64,000 nt of DNA, taken from Enhygromyxa salina (GTDB taxonomy: Bacteria; Myxococcota_A; Polyangia; Nannocystales; Nannocystaceae). The notes below the pieces were generated by a model, which saw only the letters and a program-made list of their open reading frames with translations, searched no databases and was not told where the DNA came from. A program made the translations under genes and the position numbers. Positions 40,456 through 49,403 of this stretch are shown here, one piece after another (position 1 is the stretch's first letter; each line of letters starts with the position of its first letter). Where the stretch lies: NCBI RefSeq assembly GCF_000737335.2, contig NZ_JMCC02000013.1, positions 1 through 64,000 of the forward strand, read 5' to 3'.

Positions 40456-42426
40456 ATGCACACCGAGAACGACGACCATCCCGAGCCCAAGGACGTAGAC
40501 GGGGCTCCTGCGGCGTGGGTGGGCGCGGCCGGGGTCTCGGGCGATCACGTCATCGAAAATGAGCGGGCCCCGCGGCTGCACCGAACGCTGATGGTCCTTG
40601 GACCACTCGGCGTCGCGCTGGCGATCGTGTTGAGCCTGTGGAGCATGAGCCGCAAGCTCGAGCACTCGGTCAACATCCAGGTCGAGACCAAGTGGGCGGC
40701 GGGCGAGCAGCTGGCAGTCCGCACGCAGATCGTCAACGCCGATCTCGCGCCGCTGGCCGGGAACAGCGGGGTATACGCACAGTTCGAGGACGCCGACGGG
40801 ATCACCCACGAGCTCGGCGCGCTCGAGCTCGTGGGTCCGGGCTTGTCGCAGGGCGTGATCAGCGTGCCCGCGCAGGCGCCGGGCGCCGGACAATTAGTGC
40901 TGCGCTACTCGATCGACTCGGGTGAGAGCTTCGAGGAGCGCGTGCCCGTGGAGATCGTCGCGCAGCGGGGCGCGGGCGCGGGCCGCCAGGTCGTGTCCGA
41001 GAACATGTTGCAGTGGGCCGACGATACCGATCCGCAGCCCGAGGGGGTCCGCGTCGATCTTCGCCCCGATGGACGGCTGCTCGCGGGCTTCGACAATCGT
41101 CTGTTCGTACGCGTGACGGATCCAAGCGGGCTTCCGTGGGCGCCCAAGGGGGCCGCCGCCAAGATCCAGGTGCTGCTCGTCAGCGGTGAATTTGGCGACG
41201 CCGTAGGCACGCTCGATCGACCGCCGGTCCTCTACGAAGGTCCCCTCGACGCGCTCGGGCTCGCCAGCTTTCACGGGGTCTTGAGCTCGGACGTGGTCCG
41301 CTTCGAGGTCCGACTCATCGGCGAGACCGAGATCGCCCAGGCCAAGGCGGACCAAGCTGCCGCCGCCGCCCAAGCTGCTGCCGAAGCCGCCGCCGCCAGC
41401 AGCGACGGCCAGCCACCCACCACCAACGATGACCCGAGCGCAGCGCCGCCCGCCCCCGCCCAAGTTCCAGCCGAGCTGCTGCCCGGCGAGGGCCCACCCA
41501 GCGCGGACACCCGCTATCTCAGCGGACCCAAGCGCCGGCTTCGCTTCGTCAGCCACGCTGGCACCGTGCGGATCACCGCGACGACCGACTTTGCCCACCC
41601 CGGCGACACGATCGGGATCGCCGTCGAGGCCCTGAGCGCCCGCAAGGACGTGTTCGTAGATGTGCACGGCCCCGGCGGCGCGTGGCTCGACACCATGACT
41701 CCGCCGCTGCACGTGCCCCAAGAGCGCGACTGGACCGTGCCCGAGCAGCTCGCTGGCGCGGCCACTGACGCGCCCTTCATTCAGTTCGAGGCCTACCAGA
41801 GCATGCTGCGACCCGAGGATTCGTCGGCGATCGCTCGGGTCCAGATCGCGCCCCAAGGTGCCCAGCGCAGCGCCTCGCTGATGCCCTTGATCAAGCGTCA
41901 ACGCGAACAGCTGTCGCTGCCCCGGGTCGATCGAGAATTCGAGATCGGCCGCGAGCGCGCCTATCTGACCCACGTCGAGACCCAGCTGAGCGCGAAGGCC
42001 CTGAGCGCCGACACGATCACCCTCGCGCGGGCGTTCCTGATTGGCAGCCTCGAGGCCGTCGTCCACGGGCCGCCGCAGTCGCTCAACACCCGCGGCCGCG
42101 AAGAGCAGACCCTGGCGACCTTCAAGCGCAATTGGACCGTGGGCATCCGGTGGTTCCTGCTCGGCGGCGGCGCGCTGTTCATCGTCGTGATGTCAACGCT
42201 GGTCTGGCGCAACCAACGACAGCTCGAAGCCCAGACCAGCGTCGCGCTGGGCCTGGTCGCGGGTGGGCCCAGCCCGCTCGATGAAGAGATGTACGAGGAC
42301 CAATCGCGGGCGATCCTTCAAGCCCGCCGACAGATGCTCGCGCGCGGCGTGCTGACTGTCGTGTTCATGGTCGCGACTTTGTTGTTGACCGTGGCAATGC
42401 TCGAGAGCTTGGTCTGGGAATACTGA
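40456..42426 (+). CDS. Large membrane-anchored protein of unknown function
   Basis: A 656-aa protein starting at 40456 (MHTENDDHPEPKDVDG). It has a membrane helix at ~44-62 (TLMVLGPLGVALAIVLSL), then ~500 extracytoplasmic residues of beta-rich segments (VNIQVETKWAAGEQLAVRTQ; GQLVLRYSIDSGESFEERVP; FDNRLFVRVTDPSGLPWAPK; RFVSHAGTVRITATTDFAHP) resembling macroglobulin/Ig-like modules. An Ala/Gln/Pro-rich insertion lies at ~300-360. Two C-terminal membrane helices (WFLLGGGALFIVVMSTLVW; VLTVVFMVATLLLTVAML) follow. The beta modules suggest a surface scaffold or binding protein. No catalytic motif seen. Confidence 0.7.
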   Translation: MHTENDDHPEPKDVDGAPAAWVGAAGVSGDHVIENERAPRLHRTLMVLGPLGVALAIVLSLWSMSRKLEHSVNIQVETKWAAGEQLAVRTQIVNADLAPLAGNSGVYAQFEDADGITHELGALELVGPGLSQGVISVPAQAPGAGQLVLRYSIDSGESFEERVPVEIVAQRGAGAGRQVVSENMLQWADDTDPQPEGVRVDLRPDGRLLAGFDNRLFVRVTDPSGLPWAPKGAAAKIQVLLVSGEFGDAVGTLDRPPVLYEGPLDALGLASFHGVLSSDVVRFEVRLIGETEIAQAKADQAAAAAQAAAEAAAASSDGQPPTTNDDPSAAPPAPAQVPAELLPGEGPPSADTRYLSGPKRRLRFVSHAGTVRITATTDFAHPGDTIGIAVEALSARKDVFVDVHGPGGAWLDTMTPPLHVPQERDWTVPEQLAGAATDAPFIQFEAYQSMLRPEDSSAIARVQIAPQGAQRSASLMPLIKRQREQLSLPRVDREFEIGRERAYLTHVETQLSAKALSADTITLARAFLIGSLEAVVHGPPQSLNTRGREEQTLATFKRNWTVGIRWFLLGGGALFIVVMSTLVWRNQRQLEAQTSVALGLVAGGPSPLDEEMYEDQSRAILQARRQMLARGVLTVVFMVATLLLTVAMLESLVWEY

Positions 42427-42490
42427 ATCTGCGGTTGTTCGCACCGCGGATTCCCCCGAGTGGTTCTCACATCACGTCGTCCCATTGGCG

Positions 42491-42823
42491 ATGACCCAAT
42501 CACGCACCGGCGCCTGGCGTGGCGGAATCGCGGTAGCGATCGTCAGCGCGGTCGCGCTTGGCGTCGGGCTGTGGACGGCCAACCTGCTCTCGCCCACCGC
42601 CGTCCTCGCGCCATTCGCCACGATCGTGGTGTGCATCGGTCTCGCGACGATCCTTGGCGGCCTCGCCGGTGCGCTGGCGTTTGCGTTGAACAGCAAGGGG
42701 CTCATGCAGCAGCTGCGCACCCACGTCGATCGTCGAGAGCCGGTGGCTCTCGTGCTCGGGTCCAAGCAGCTGCCGCTGGGGCTCGCCAAATTCCGCCCAA
42801 TCAGCGTGGGCGTCATCAACTAA
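42491..42823 (+). CDS. Small two-helix membrane protein
   Basis: A 110-aa protein from the ATG at 42491 (a TTG two codons earlier is possible). Two hydrophobic helices (GGIAVAIVSAVALGVGLWTA; TIVVCIGLATILGGLAGALA) are followed by a basic tail (LNSKGLMQQLRTHVDRREP). It follows the large membrane protein by 64 bp and may be co-transcribed. No family recognised. Confidence 0.6.
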   Translation: MTQSRTGAWRGGIAVAIVSAVALGVGLWTANLLSPTAVLAPFATIVVCIGLATILGGLAGALAFALNSKGLMQQLRTHVDRREPVALVLGSKQLPLGLAKFRPISVGVIN

Positions 42824-42927
42824 ATTCTTCGTCAACCCAACCCAAAGCCAACCCAAGCCGCTTCATTGGCCGCGCTCGAGCTGCCGCAGTTGGCGAGGCG
42901 ACCGGTCCCCTGATACGGTCCACGGCA

Positions 42928-43914
42928 ATGACACGCCGCCCCCGCGCGATGATCCTCGCCGCCGGCTTTGGGACGAGGCTCGGTGAGCTGACCCAGGTTC
43001 GACCCAAGCCGATGTTGCCGATCTGCGGGGCCCCGCTGGTCCGCTGGGCCGCCCTCTGGCTGAAGGCCCAGGGCGTGCGCGAGCTGGTCATCAACCTTCA
43101 TCACCTTGGCGAGCAGATCGAGGCGGAGCTCGGCGACGGCTCGGCGCTTGGGCTTGCGATCGCGTACTCCCACGAAGCGGGGCTGATCCTCGGCACCGGC
43201 GGCGGGCTCCGCCAAGCCAAGTCGCTGCTCGATGACGGGCACGACAGCCCGATCGTCGTCGTCAATGGAAAGATCCTCGTGGATCTGGATCTGGACCCCG
43301 TGCTCGCAGCTCACGCGCGCCGGGGCGCCGAGGCGACCATGGTCCTGCGCGCAGACGCCGAGGGGGTGTGGGGTGGCAGCCTGGCCGCGGATCCAAGCGC
43401 GGGCACGCTGGCAACTTTCTTGGGGCGCACGCGGCCCGATGCGCAGCCGGGTCCGCCCATGATGTTCACCGGCGTGCATGTGATGCAGCCGGGCTTCATT
43501 GATCGCGTGCCTGCGACCGGCGAGCAATGCATTGTCCGCACCGCGTACCGGCAGCTGTTCGACGAGGCCCGGGGGATCGACGTGCACACCCACGCTGGCT
43601 ACTGGTGGGAGCACTCAACGCCCCAGCGCTACCTGCAGGGCATCGCCAACGTGCTCGATGGCCGCGCGGTGCTCCCATGGGCAGAGCGTCCCGTTCTGGG
43701 GGTGGATCCATCCGCGAAAATTGGTGCGGGCGTCGAGCTCGACGAGCGCATTTTTGTCGGCCCTGGAGCGGCGATCGGCGCCGGCACCAAGCTTGGCCCG
43801 CATGTCCAGATCGGCGCGGGCGCGAGCGTTGCGCCGGGCCTTCGGCTCGAGCGAGCCGCGGTCTGGCCCGGGGCCAGCTTGGAGCACGACCTCGTCGACG
43901 GCGTGCAGAGCTGA
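42928..43914 (+). CDS. NDP-sugar nucleotidyltransferase (mannose-1-phosphate guanylyltransferase-like)
   Basis: A 328-aa sugar-phosphate nucleotidyltransferase. The N-terminal nucleotide-binding motif is MILAAGFGTRLGELTQVRPK, with PMLPICGAPLV following, then GLILGTGGGLRQAKSLL and the Mg-binding VVNGKILVDLDLDP (the usual Asp of the GD motif is replaced by NGKI-L-VD). The C-terminus (LGVDPSAKIGAGVELDERIF, GAGTKLGPHVQIGAGASVAP) is a left-handed beta-helix. It likely makes an activated sugar for polysaccharide or LPS synthesis; the exact substrate cannot be read from the sequence. Confidence 0.85.
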   Translation: MTRRPRAMILAAGFGTRLGELTQVRPKPMLPICGAPLVRWAALWLKAQGVRELVINLHHLGEQIEAELGDGSALGLAIAYSHEAGLILGTGGGLRQAKSLLDDGHDSPIVVVNGKILVDLDLDPVLAAHARRGAEATMVLRADAEGVWGGSLAADPSAGTLATFLGRTRPDAQPGPPMMFTGVHVMQPGFIDRVPATGEQCIVRTAYRQLFDEARGIDVHTHAGYWWEHSTPQRYLQGIANVLDGRAVLPWAERPVLGVDPSAKIGAGVELDERIFVGPGAAIGAGTKLGPHVQIGAGASVAPGLRLERAAVWPGASLEHDLVDGVQS

Positions 43915-44214
43915 CGGTGTTCGCTGTCCTCGGTGAACCAGAAACAAAGGTCGGATCTGACATCTCAATCTGACACCTCGACCTGACGACACGGGCTGGC
44001 TCGCGCGCGTGAGCCAGCTCGATCACCCCTGCGCCAACTCGCGTGCTCGACAGGGGTTGACGTCGCGATCGGCGGGCACAGGTTCACGACCGGGTCGGAC
44101 AAGCCCGCCCCAGGCCGCTTCAAGGCCGCTCTTCACCTCGGCGCACCGAGGGTCCTCATGCGAGGGCTCGGACGCCGACACCGGACACCTACGCACCAAT
44201 CACAGGAGTCGACC
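43915..44214. promoter_or_regulatory. hsp20 upstream region with three 13-bp-spaced repeats and a hairpin
   Basis: A 300-bp gap. CTGACA at 43957-43962 and 43970-43975 and CTGACG at 43983-43988 are spaced exactly 13 bp apart. They are followed by a hairpin GCTGGCTC-N8-GAGCCAGC (43995-44018). The hairpin could terminate the upstream gene; the repeats could bind a regulator of the heat-shock genes. No CIRCE element (TTAGCACTC-N9-GAGTGCTAA) is present. An AGGAG ribosome-binding site precedes the start at 44215. Confidence 0.45.
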
Positions 44215-44640
44215 ATGCTCATTCATCGTTTCAATCCCACCGATCACTTCCGCACCATGGACATGCTGTTCGACGCGATCATGCCGCCAGGGCGTCGCGC
44301 GACCCATTTCGTGCGCAAGCCAGCGCGGGTAAGCCTCGACGACGGCGAGCAAGCGTTCACCTTGCGCGCCGAGCTGCCAGGTCTGAGGCCCGACCAGCTC
44401 GAGCTGTCCGTGGGCGAAGATTGGATCGAGTTTGGGGCCAAGCGCGAGACCACGATCCCCGAGGGCTATACGCCGCTTCGTCGGGAGCGCGGCGGCTATG
44501 AGTTCGATCGTCGCGTCAACCTGCCCAAGCGCGTGGACGCCGACAACGTGACGGCCCAGCTGCGCGACGGCGTGCTCACGGTGACCCTGCCCAAACACGC
44601 CAGCGTTCAGCCCCGCCAGATCACCGTCCAGGCCGCGTGA
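44215..44640 (+). CDS. Hsp20/alpha-crystallin small heat-shock protein
   Basis: A 141-aa ATP-independent holdase chaperone. The alpha-crystallin domain runs from ~35 to 130: FTLRAELPGLRPDQLELSVG, DWIEFGAKRETTIPEGYTP, FDRRVNLPKRVDADNVTAQL, and DGVLTVTLPKHASVQPRQI with the C-terminal anchoring segment. AGGAG lies 6 bases before the start at 44215. It pairs with a second Hsp20 gene 33 bp downstream, as commonly seen for co-assembling small heat-shock proteins. Confidence 0.93.
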   Translation: MLIHRFNPTDHFRTMDMLFDAIMPPGRRATHFVRKPARVSLDDGEQAFTLRAELPGLRPDQLELSVGEDWIEFGAKRETTIPEGYTPLRRERGGYEFDRRVNLPKRVDADNVTAQLRDGVLTVTLPKHASVQPRQITVQAA

Positions 44641-44673
44641 GCGCCCGCCACAACCCATCTTCCACACAGGACC

Positions 44674-45033
44674 ATGACCATGTCCACGCAAACTATGCCA
44701 GCCAAACAAACCCAGGCCCAAGTCCAAACCCAGGCCCAGGCCCAGACCAAGACGGTCGTCCACCCGCTCGTCGACGTGCTCGAGAACGAACGCGAGTTTC
44801 TGTTGCTCGCCGACCTACCCGGCGTGAACCGTGACGCCCTCGACATCACCGTCAACGGCGGCCAGCTCGAGATCCACGCCGAGAGTGACACCCTGGAATA
44901 CCGACGCAATTTTGCGCTCGGTGACGATGTGGACCTCGACGCGGTCGAGGCTAGGCTCGAGTACGGTGAGCTCGAGATTCACCTGCCCAAGCGCGCGGAG
45001 GCGCAAGCCCGCAAGATCGCCATTCAGAGCTGA
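44674..45033 (+). CDS. Hsp20/alpha-crystallin small heat-shock protein (second copy)
   Basis: A 119-aa Hsp20 with a short Gln/Thr-rich N-terminus (KQTQAQVQTQAQAQTKT) and an alpha-crystallin domain (EFLLLADLPGVNRDALDITV; GQLEIHAESDTLEYRRNFAL; LEYGELEIHLPKRAEAQARK). It is shorter than the upstream copy and lacks an extended N-terminal arm, so it may be a partner subunit. The start is the ATG at 44674 or 44680, after AGGA. It probably shares an operon with the first copy. Confidence 0.9.
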   Translation: MTMSTQTMPAKQTQAQVQTQAQAQTKTVVHPLVDVLENEREFLLLADLPGVNRDALDITVNGGQLEIHAESDTLEYRRNFALGDDVDLDAVEARLEYGELEIHLPKRAEAQARKIAIQS

Positions 45034-45549
45034 GTCACTCGGACACCCTGAACCGAAAGGAGGAAACCTCGAGCCGAGAGCGACGACCCACTTGGAGTCG
45101 CTCCCCCTGCCCCGGTCGTGCCCATCACGACCGGGGTGTTCCGCTTGGGCAAGGGCCTCTCGCGCCTTCGTGTGGCGCGGATATGGCCCCTGATACTGCG
45201 AACGGGTTGGCGACGACGGCGACGGCGTGACCTCTGACCGCGAAGCTTGCTCGCCGGTCAGGGGCTCACCCGCCGCCGGCTTCGACGCCGCCCGACTCGA
45301 GACTGGTGAATCGCGGTTTGTTTGCATCGAGTCACGAGCGATTGTGTGCACTTGCGGATCGAGATGTGTTCGCGCCTGCGGTGGCTTGCGTCGGCGATGA
45401 GCGTTGTTTATCGCGTGGGCCCACCCGCGAAGCTCTTCGCAGCGGGACCCATCGTCGGTTGAGCCAATCGTGCGAACAGGATGACGTGAGCGCCAGGCGA
45501 TGGCAGACACACCTTGCGGATGATCCCCACCGCAAGCCGAGCCCCGCGC
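45034..45549. other. 516-bp region after the hsp20 pair
   Basis: I see no supported gene here. It contains the terminator-like hairpin at 45110-45136. The downstream part (45300-45500) is rich in short imperfect repeats of cgcga and probably holds the promoter of the REC-domain gene at 45550. Confidence 0.4.
45110..45136. terminator. Strong 11-bp hairpin after hsp20 pair
   Basis: CCCCGGTCGTG (45110-45120), loop CCCAT, and CACGACCGGGG (45126-45136) make a perfect 11-bp stem with a 5-base loop. The following bases TGTTCCGCTT contain only a weak T-run. It is probably the transcription terminator of the hsp20 operon. Confidence 0.7.
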
Positions 45550-46413
45550 ATGACCGCACTACGTCACCGCCCTGTCGCCCTGGTCGTCGACCTCAATCGA
45601 GAGCAACGCGAGCTGACCGCCGAGACCCTCGAGGCGCTCGGGCACCGCGTGGAATTGGCCTCGTCCCAGCACGAAGCCGAACAGTCCCTAGAGGACACCC
45701 TCTACGACTATGCCCTCGTGGACCTCGAGATTCCGTGGGCCCGCGGCCGCTCACCGCGGATCGAGCGGGGGCTCAACTTGATCCATCACGCCTCGAAGCT
45801 GCCGCCCGCGCGCCGACCTGGGCTGATCGCCACGACCGCGCTGGGGGCCGATCACGAGCTGTGTCGGCGGGCCTTCCACGCCGGCGCCGACGACTTTCTG
45901 AAGAAGCCTTACGCGGTCGAGTCCGAGTGGCCGGCGCCGCGGGTCCGCCGGCTGCTGGCGGCTCACCCACGCCTGCGATCAACCACCTCGCCGGGCGCGA
46001 CGGCGCAGACGCGAGCGCCGATCCAGATCCCGCCGGATCCCCGCCACGGCGCCGAGATCCACTTGATCGGCAACGAGCATCGGCGCCGCTGTGAGCTCGA
46101 GATCGACAGCCAGCGGCTCGCGCTCGCGCGGCAGCAATTTCATTTGTTCGCGCACCTGTGCGCCCACGCCCAGCAGCGTCCCGGGCAATTCCTCGCCCCG
46201 CGCGAGATCCCGGGCCTCGGCGGCGGTCACCGACAGGCGCTCGGTCGGGTCCGCAAGTCACTCGAGCAGCAGCTGCCGGGGTTCTGGCCGCAGGTGTGCG
46301 AGCGCGACGGGGGCGGCGGCGTGCGGCTGCGCGTGCAGCCGTCCGCGATCAGCATCGACCCTGCCCTGCAAGACGACCTGGCCCGCCTGTTCCAGACTTC
46401 GGCCTATGATTAA
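45550..46413 (+). CDS. Receiver-domain protein with a non-standard C-terminal domain
   Basis: A 287-aa protein from the ATG at 45550 (an ATG at 45514 would add 12 residues). The N-terminal receiver domain (~5-125) has [14 protein letters not shown], where the usual second acidic residue is replaced by Leu. The phospho-acceptor Asp is in [14 protein letters not shown], and the Lys in DDFLKKPYA. An insertion ([12 protein letters not shown]) follows the acceptor. The C-terminal ~130 residues ([58 protein letters not shown]) resemble a winged-helix DNA-binding domain. Output target unknown. Confidence 0.75.
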
Positions 46414-46425
46414 TTAGCTATTTAG

Positions 46426-47580
46426 CTACTTGAATTCCGCGTGTTCGGCCCAGCGACGCAGCTCTTGCTCGAGCGCGAGCTGGTGGCGGCGAGCCTCGGT
46501 CCACACTTGCAGCTGCGCAGACCAAGCCCCCAAGTCATCAAAGTTCGCGGGTGGCGGGGCGGCGCTCCAGTACCCCGCGTCAGACAGGCCGAGCCGCTTC
46601 GCTCGCATGTCCATGCACAGCGCAATCTGCCCGATGTTGCCGTCCATGCCGTTGGTCCCCCGCCGCGACGCTGGCAGCAGCGGGTTCACGAGCGAGGGCA
46701 GCAAGAACAGCCCAAACGCGACGATGCCCGAGACCACCGCCAGCACCCGCAGCGGATAGTCTTGGACCCGGCACGCGCGCCGCAAGAACCCGCGCAGACC
46801 CGGGATCAGCTGGGCCAGGCGCACGAGCAAGCTCGAGCCCAAATACAGCCACACCCAGAACGAGGTGAAGAAGCTGGAGAAGATATAGATGCCCGAGACG
46901 TCGTAATTGATCGTCCCTGGCGGGGTTGAGAAGGTCAGGCCGGCGATCGCAATGTCAATCATGCGATCGAGATCGAAGCTGTCGCGGGTCAGGCAACCAA
47001 CCGCGTAGAGCGAGTCCTCGGGGACCAGCGGCAACAGCAAGTAGGCCGAGCCCCACAAGAAGCAAAACACGATCGCCGCCGTTGCGACCACGTCGACGGC
47101 CAGCCAGGCCAGCTTGCCCAGCAGTGAGCGGGTCTGGCTCATCTTGCCAAGCACGAACCGGCTCTCGACCAGCGAGAGGTAGTCCGGGATGATGTTGGTG
47201 ACGACCGTCGCGCCGCCGTACAGCAGCAACAGCAGGCTGAGGTTGGTGGTCGAGGTTGGCGGCTGCGAGAACCCGCCCTTGTTGGCGATCCACACGACCG
47301 ACGCCGCGCACAAGGCCAAGAACGAAGCCAACGCCGAGCGCCAGAAGCTTGGCAGCTGAATCTGCGCCCCGAACACCCGAACCGATCGGGTGCGAAATAG
47401 CTGATCGAACCACTCGATGAAGGCCTTGGGGAGCGCGTCGACCCGGGCCTCGGCGGGGAGCTCGTCGATCAGCCAGCCGCCCAGCTCGCGCTTGCGGTCA
47501 CCTGCCAGCAAGCGATCGCCAAAGAAGAACAGCGCGACGACAAAGCCGACAACGGCGAGGCAGGCGATCAGCTGGTCCAC
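46426..47580 (-). CDS. Polytopic membrane protein of unknown function
   Basis: A 384-aa protein starting at GTG 47580, with about six to seven hydrophobic segments (CLAVVGFVVALFFFG; SALASFLALCAASVVWIA; SLLLLLYGGATVVTNII; LAWLAVDVVATAAIVFCFLW; SFFTSFWVWLYLGSSLLVR; LRVLAVVSGIVAFGLFLLP). A soluble C-terminal tail (LSDAGYWSAAPPPANFDDLG) follows. No transporter or enzyme motif is recognised. It converges on the receiver-domain gene with only 12 bp between stops. That gap contains two TTAGCTA repeats, one of which includes the stop codon. Confidence 0.65.
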   Translation of the reverse strand: MDQLIACLAVVGFVVALFFFGDRLLAGDRKRELGGWLIDELPAEARVDALPKAFIEWFDQLFRTRSVRVFGAQIQLPSFWRSALASFLALCAASVVWIANKGGFSQPPTSTTNLSLLLLLYGGATVVTNIIPDYLSLVESRFVLGKMSQTRSLLGKLAWLAVDVVATAAIVFCFLWGSAYLLLPLVPEDSLYAVGCLTRDSFDLDRMIDIAIAGLTFSTPPGTINYDVSGIYIFSSFFTSFWVWLYLGSSLLVRLAQLIPGLRGFLRRACRVQDYPLRVLAVVSGIVAFGLFLLPSLVNPLLPASRRGTNGMDGNIGQIALCMDMRAKRLGLSDAGYWSAAPPPANFDDLGAWSAQLQVWTEARRHQLALEQELRRWAEHAEFK

Positions 47581-47705
47581 CGCCGCATTCTACGCGCTCG
47601 CACCCGGCCCCGCATCGGTCGCGCGCCCGAGCGTGGTGGGGCCCGCTGGACCCGGTTTCCGGCGGCGTACTCGCGTTCGGGTGCCGATGCTGCCACCTTG
47701 TCGGC

Positions 47706-48119
47706 GTGCAAGACGGCGTCTATCGGATCTGCGCGGCCTCGGACTGGGCCCAAACCACGGCCGAGGGACAGCTGCCGCTCAGCCCGCTCGACCAACGCGA
47801 TGGATACGTGCACTTGTCAACGGCGGCGCAGGTGCCCGGCACCCTCCGGCGGTTCTTCGCGGGGCGCGAGGATCTGGTGCTGCTGAGCATCTGCCGTGAC
47901 CGGCTGGGCGACGGCGAGCTGCGCTACGAACAGGTCAACCTGGAAGCTGGCAGCGAAGCGTTCCCCCACTTTTATGGTCGCATCGGGCTCAACGCGATCT
48001 TCGAGGCCGCGCCGCTAACCCTCGATGAGACCGGCCAGCACCAGCTGCCGCCAGCGTTGATCCAGGCGATCCAGGCGACCCAGGAGACCAGGGACCCCAG
48101 CGCCGAAGTCCCCGGCTGA
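47706..48119 (+). CDS. DUF952 family protein
   Basis: A 137-aa protein starting at GTG 47706. The DUF952 signature is visible: YRICAASDWAQT, DGYVHLSTAAQVPGTLRRFF, LLSICRDRLGDGELRYEQVN and FPHFYGRIGLNAI. Members are small cytoplasmic proteins of unknown function found across bacteria, often with glutathione-S-transferase-like neighbours in other genomes; none is present here. It is unlinked to its neighbours in orientation. Confidence 0.85.
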   Translation: MQDGVYRICAASDWAQTTAEGQLPLSPLDQRDGYVHLSTAAQVPGTLRRFFAGREDLVLLSICRDRLGDGELRYEQVNLEAGSEAFPHFYGRIGLNAIFEAAPLTLDETGQHQLPPALIQAIQATQETRDPSAEVPG

Positions 48120-48130
48120 ACGCGAACCAC

Positions 48131-49336
48131 TCACCGCGAGACGCGGCACAGCGTGGCGACCAGATACTCGCCCTCGGGGAACCCAAGCGGGACCGGATGA
48201 TCGAAGCCCGCGCTGCCCCGCTCGATCACCGCGAGATCGATCCGCGTCGCGCGAGCGGCCGCGCGCAGGGTGTCTTCAAACGCGGCGCGATCGACCTGGC
48301 TCGAGCACGAGGCCGCGAGGTACAGCCCGCCGTCGGCGACCCGGGGCAGCGCCGCCGTGTGCAGCGCCCGATAGGCGGCGAGGCCCCGATCACGGGTCGC
48401 CCGGCTGGGCGCGAAGCTTGGCGGATCCGCGACGATCAGATCGAAGTCGCGGCGCTGCTCCGCCAGCCAACGCTCGACCTCGACCGCGGCCCCGTGATGG
48501 CAGCCAGGCTGAAGCTCGTTGCGCACCCAGGCCTGCTCCGCCAGGGCCAGCGCTGGCGCGGCGACGTCCACGGTCACGACCTTGGCCGCCCCACCGAGCC
48601 CCGCCGCCAGCGAGAACCCGCCGGTGTAGCCATAGAGGTTGGCGACCCGCGGCGGGTGCCCGGCCGCGACCATGCTGGTCACCAACTCGCGCACCCGCAG
48701 CCGGTTGGGCCGGTGGTCCAGGAACATCCCCGTCTTCTGCCCGCGGACCAGATCGACAAGCAGCCGCATGCCGTGCTCGCGGATCTCGAGCGGCGCGCTG
48801 GGCAGCTCGCCCATGACCGGCTCCACACGCTTGTGCTCGCCACGACCGCTGCGGCGCAGCAGGGTCGACACACCCAGCGTCGGCAAGCGCTCGGTCAGGA
48901 GTGTCTCGAGGACCGGGCGCCAGCGCTCGATCCCCGCGCCGTCACAGCGCAGCACGGCGTGGTCGGCATAGCGATCCACGACCACGCCCGGGAGCCGATC
49001 CCCCTCACCGTGGATCAGCCGCAGCGCGTCGGTGCCCGGAGGTGCCAAGCGCGCTCGCAGCTGCAGCGCCTGGTCGACGCGCTCGCGCAGCAGCTCGCGG
49101 TCGAGCGCTCGATCTTCGGTCGTGAACACCCGGACGCCGATCGGGCCGTCCTCGACCAGCCCCCGCGCCAAGAACCGCCCCTTGCGATCGAGCACCGTCA
49201 CCACCTCGCCCGGCGAACCCAAGGCGCCCGGATCTGCCTCGACCAGCGCGTCACGAAAGATCCACGGGTGCCCGCCGCTCACCGCTCGCTCGAGCGGCTT
49301 GTTCAATCGAGCGCGACGGGTGCGTGAGGCGGACAT
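48131..49336 (-). CDS. rlmI: Class I SAM-dependent rRNA methyltransferase, RlmI-like
   Basis: A 401-aa protein with an N-terminal PUA-type domain (PGEVVTVLDRKGRFLARGLV). A RlmI-family core follows (DALRLIHGEGDRLPGVVVDR; VDLVRGQKTGMFLDHRPNRL; VANLYGYTGGFSLAAGLGG as SAM motif; FDLIVADPPSFAPSRATRDR as catalytic loop; ASCSSQVDRAAFEDTLRAAA). RlmI makes m5C1962 in 23S rRNA; specificity is by family resemblance. It diverges from lysS at 49404 with a 67-bp gap. Confidence 0.9.
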   Translation of the reverse strand: MSASRTRRARLNKPLERAVSGGHPWIFRDALVEADPGALGSPGEVVTVLDRKGRFLARGLVEDGPIGVRVFTTEDRALDRELLRERVDQALQLRARLAPPGTDALRLIHGEGDRLPGVVVDRYADHAVLRCDGAGIERWRPVLETLLTERLPTLGVSTLLRRSGRGEHKRVEPVMGELPSAPLEIREHGMRLLVDLVRGQKTGMFLDHRPNRLRVRELVTSMVAAGHPPRVANLYGYTGGFSLAAGLGGAAKVVTVDVAAPALALAEQAWVRNELQPGCHHGAAVEVERWLAEQRRDFDLIVADPPSFAPSRATRDRGLAAYRALHTAALPRVADGGLYLAASCSSQVDRAAFEDTLRAAARATRIDLAVIERGSAGFDHPVPLGFPEGEYLVATLCRVSR

Positions 49337-49403
49337 CGGCGGGCACAGTCTTGGCCGACACGCGCTCGACAGACAAGGGCCGATCGCTCATGCTTCGCGG
49401 CCC

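Noticed and set aside
40894..42066. Minus-strand frame of ~390 codons over the large membrane protein
   Set aside because: The plus-strand protein has a membrane helix at each end and beta-rich modules; the opposite frame is Gly/Val/Arg-rich with no features.
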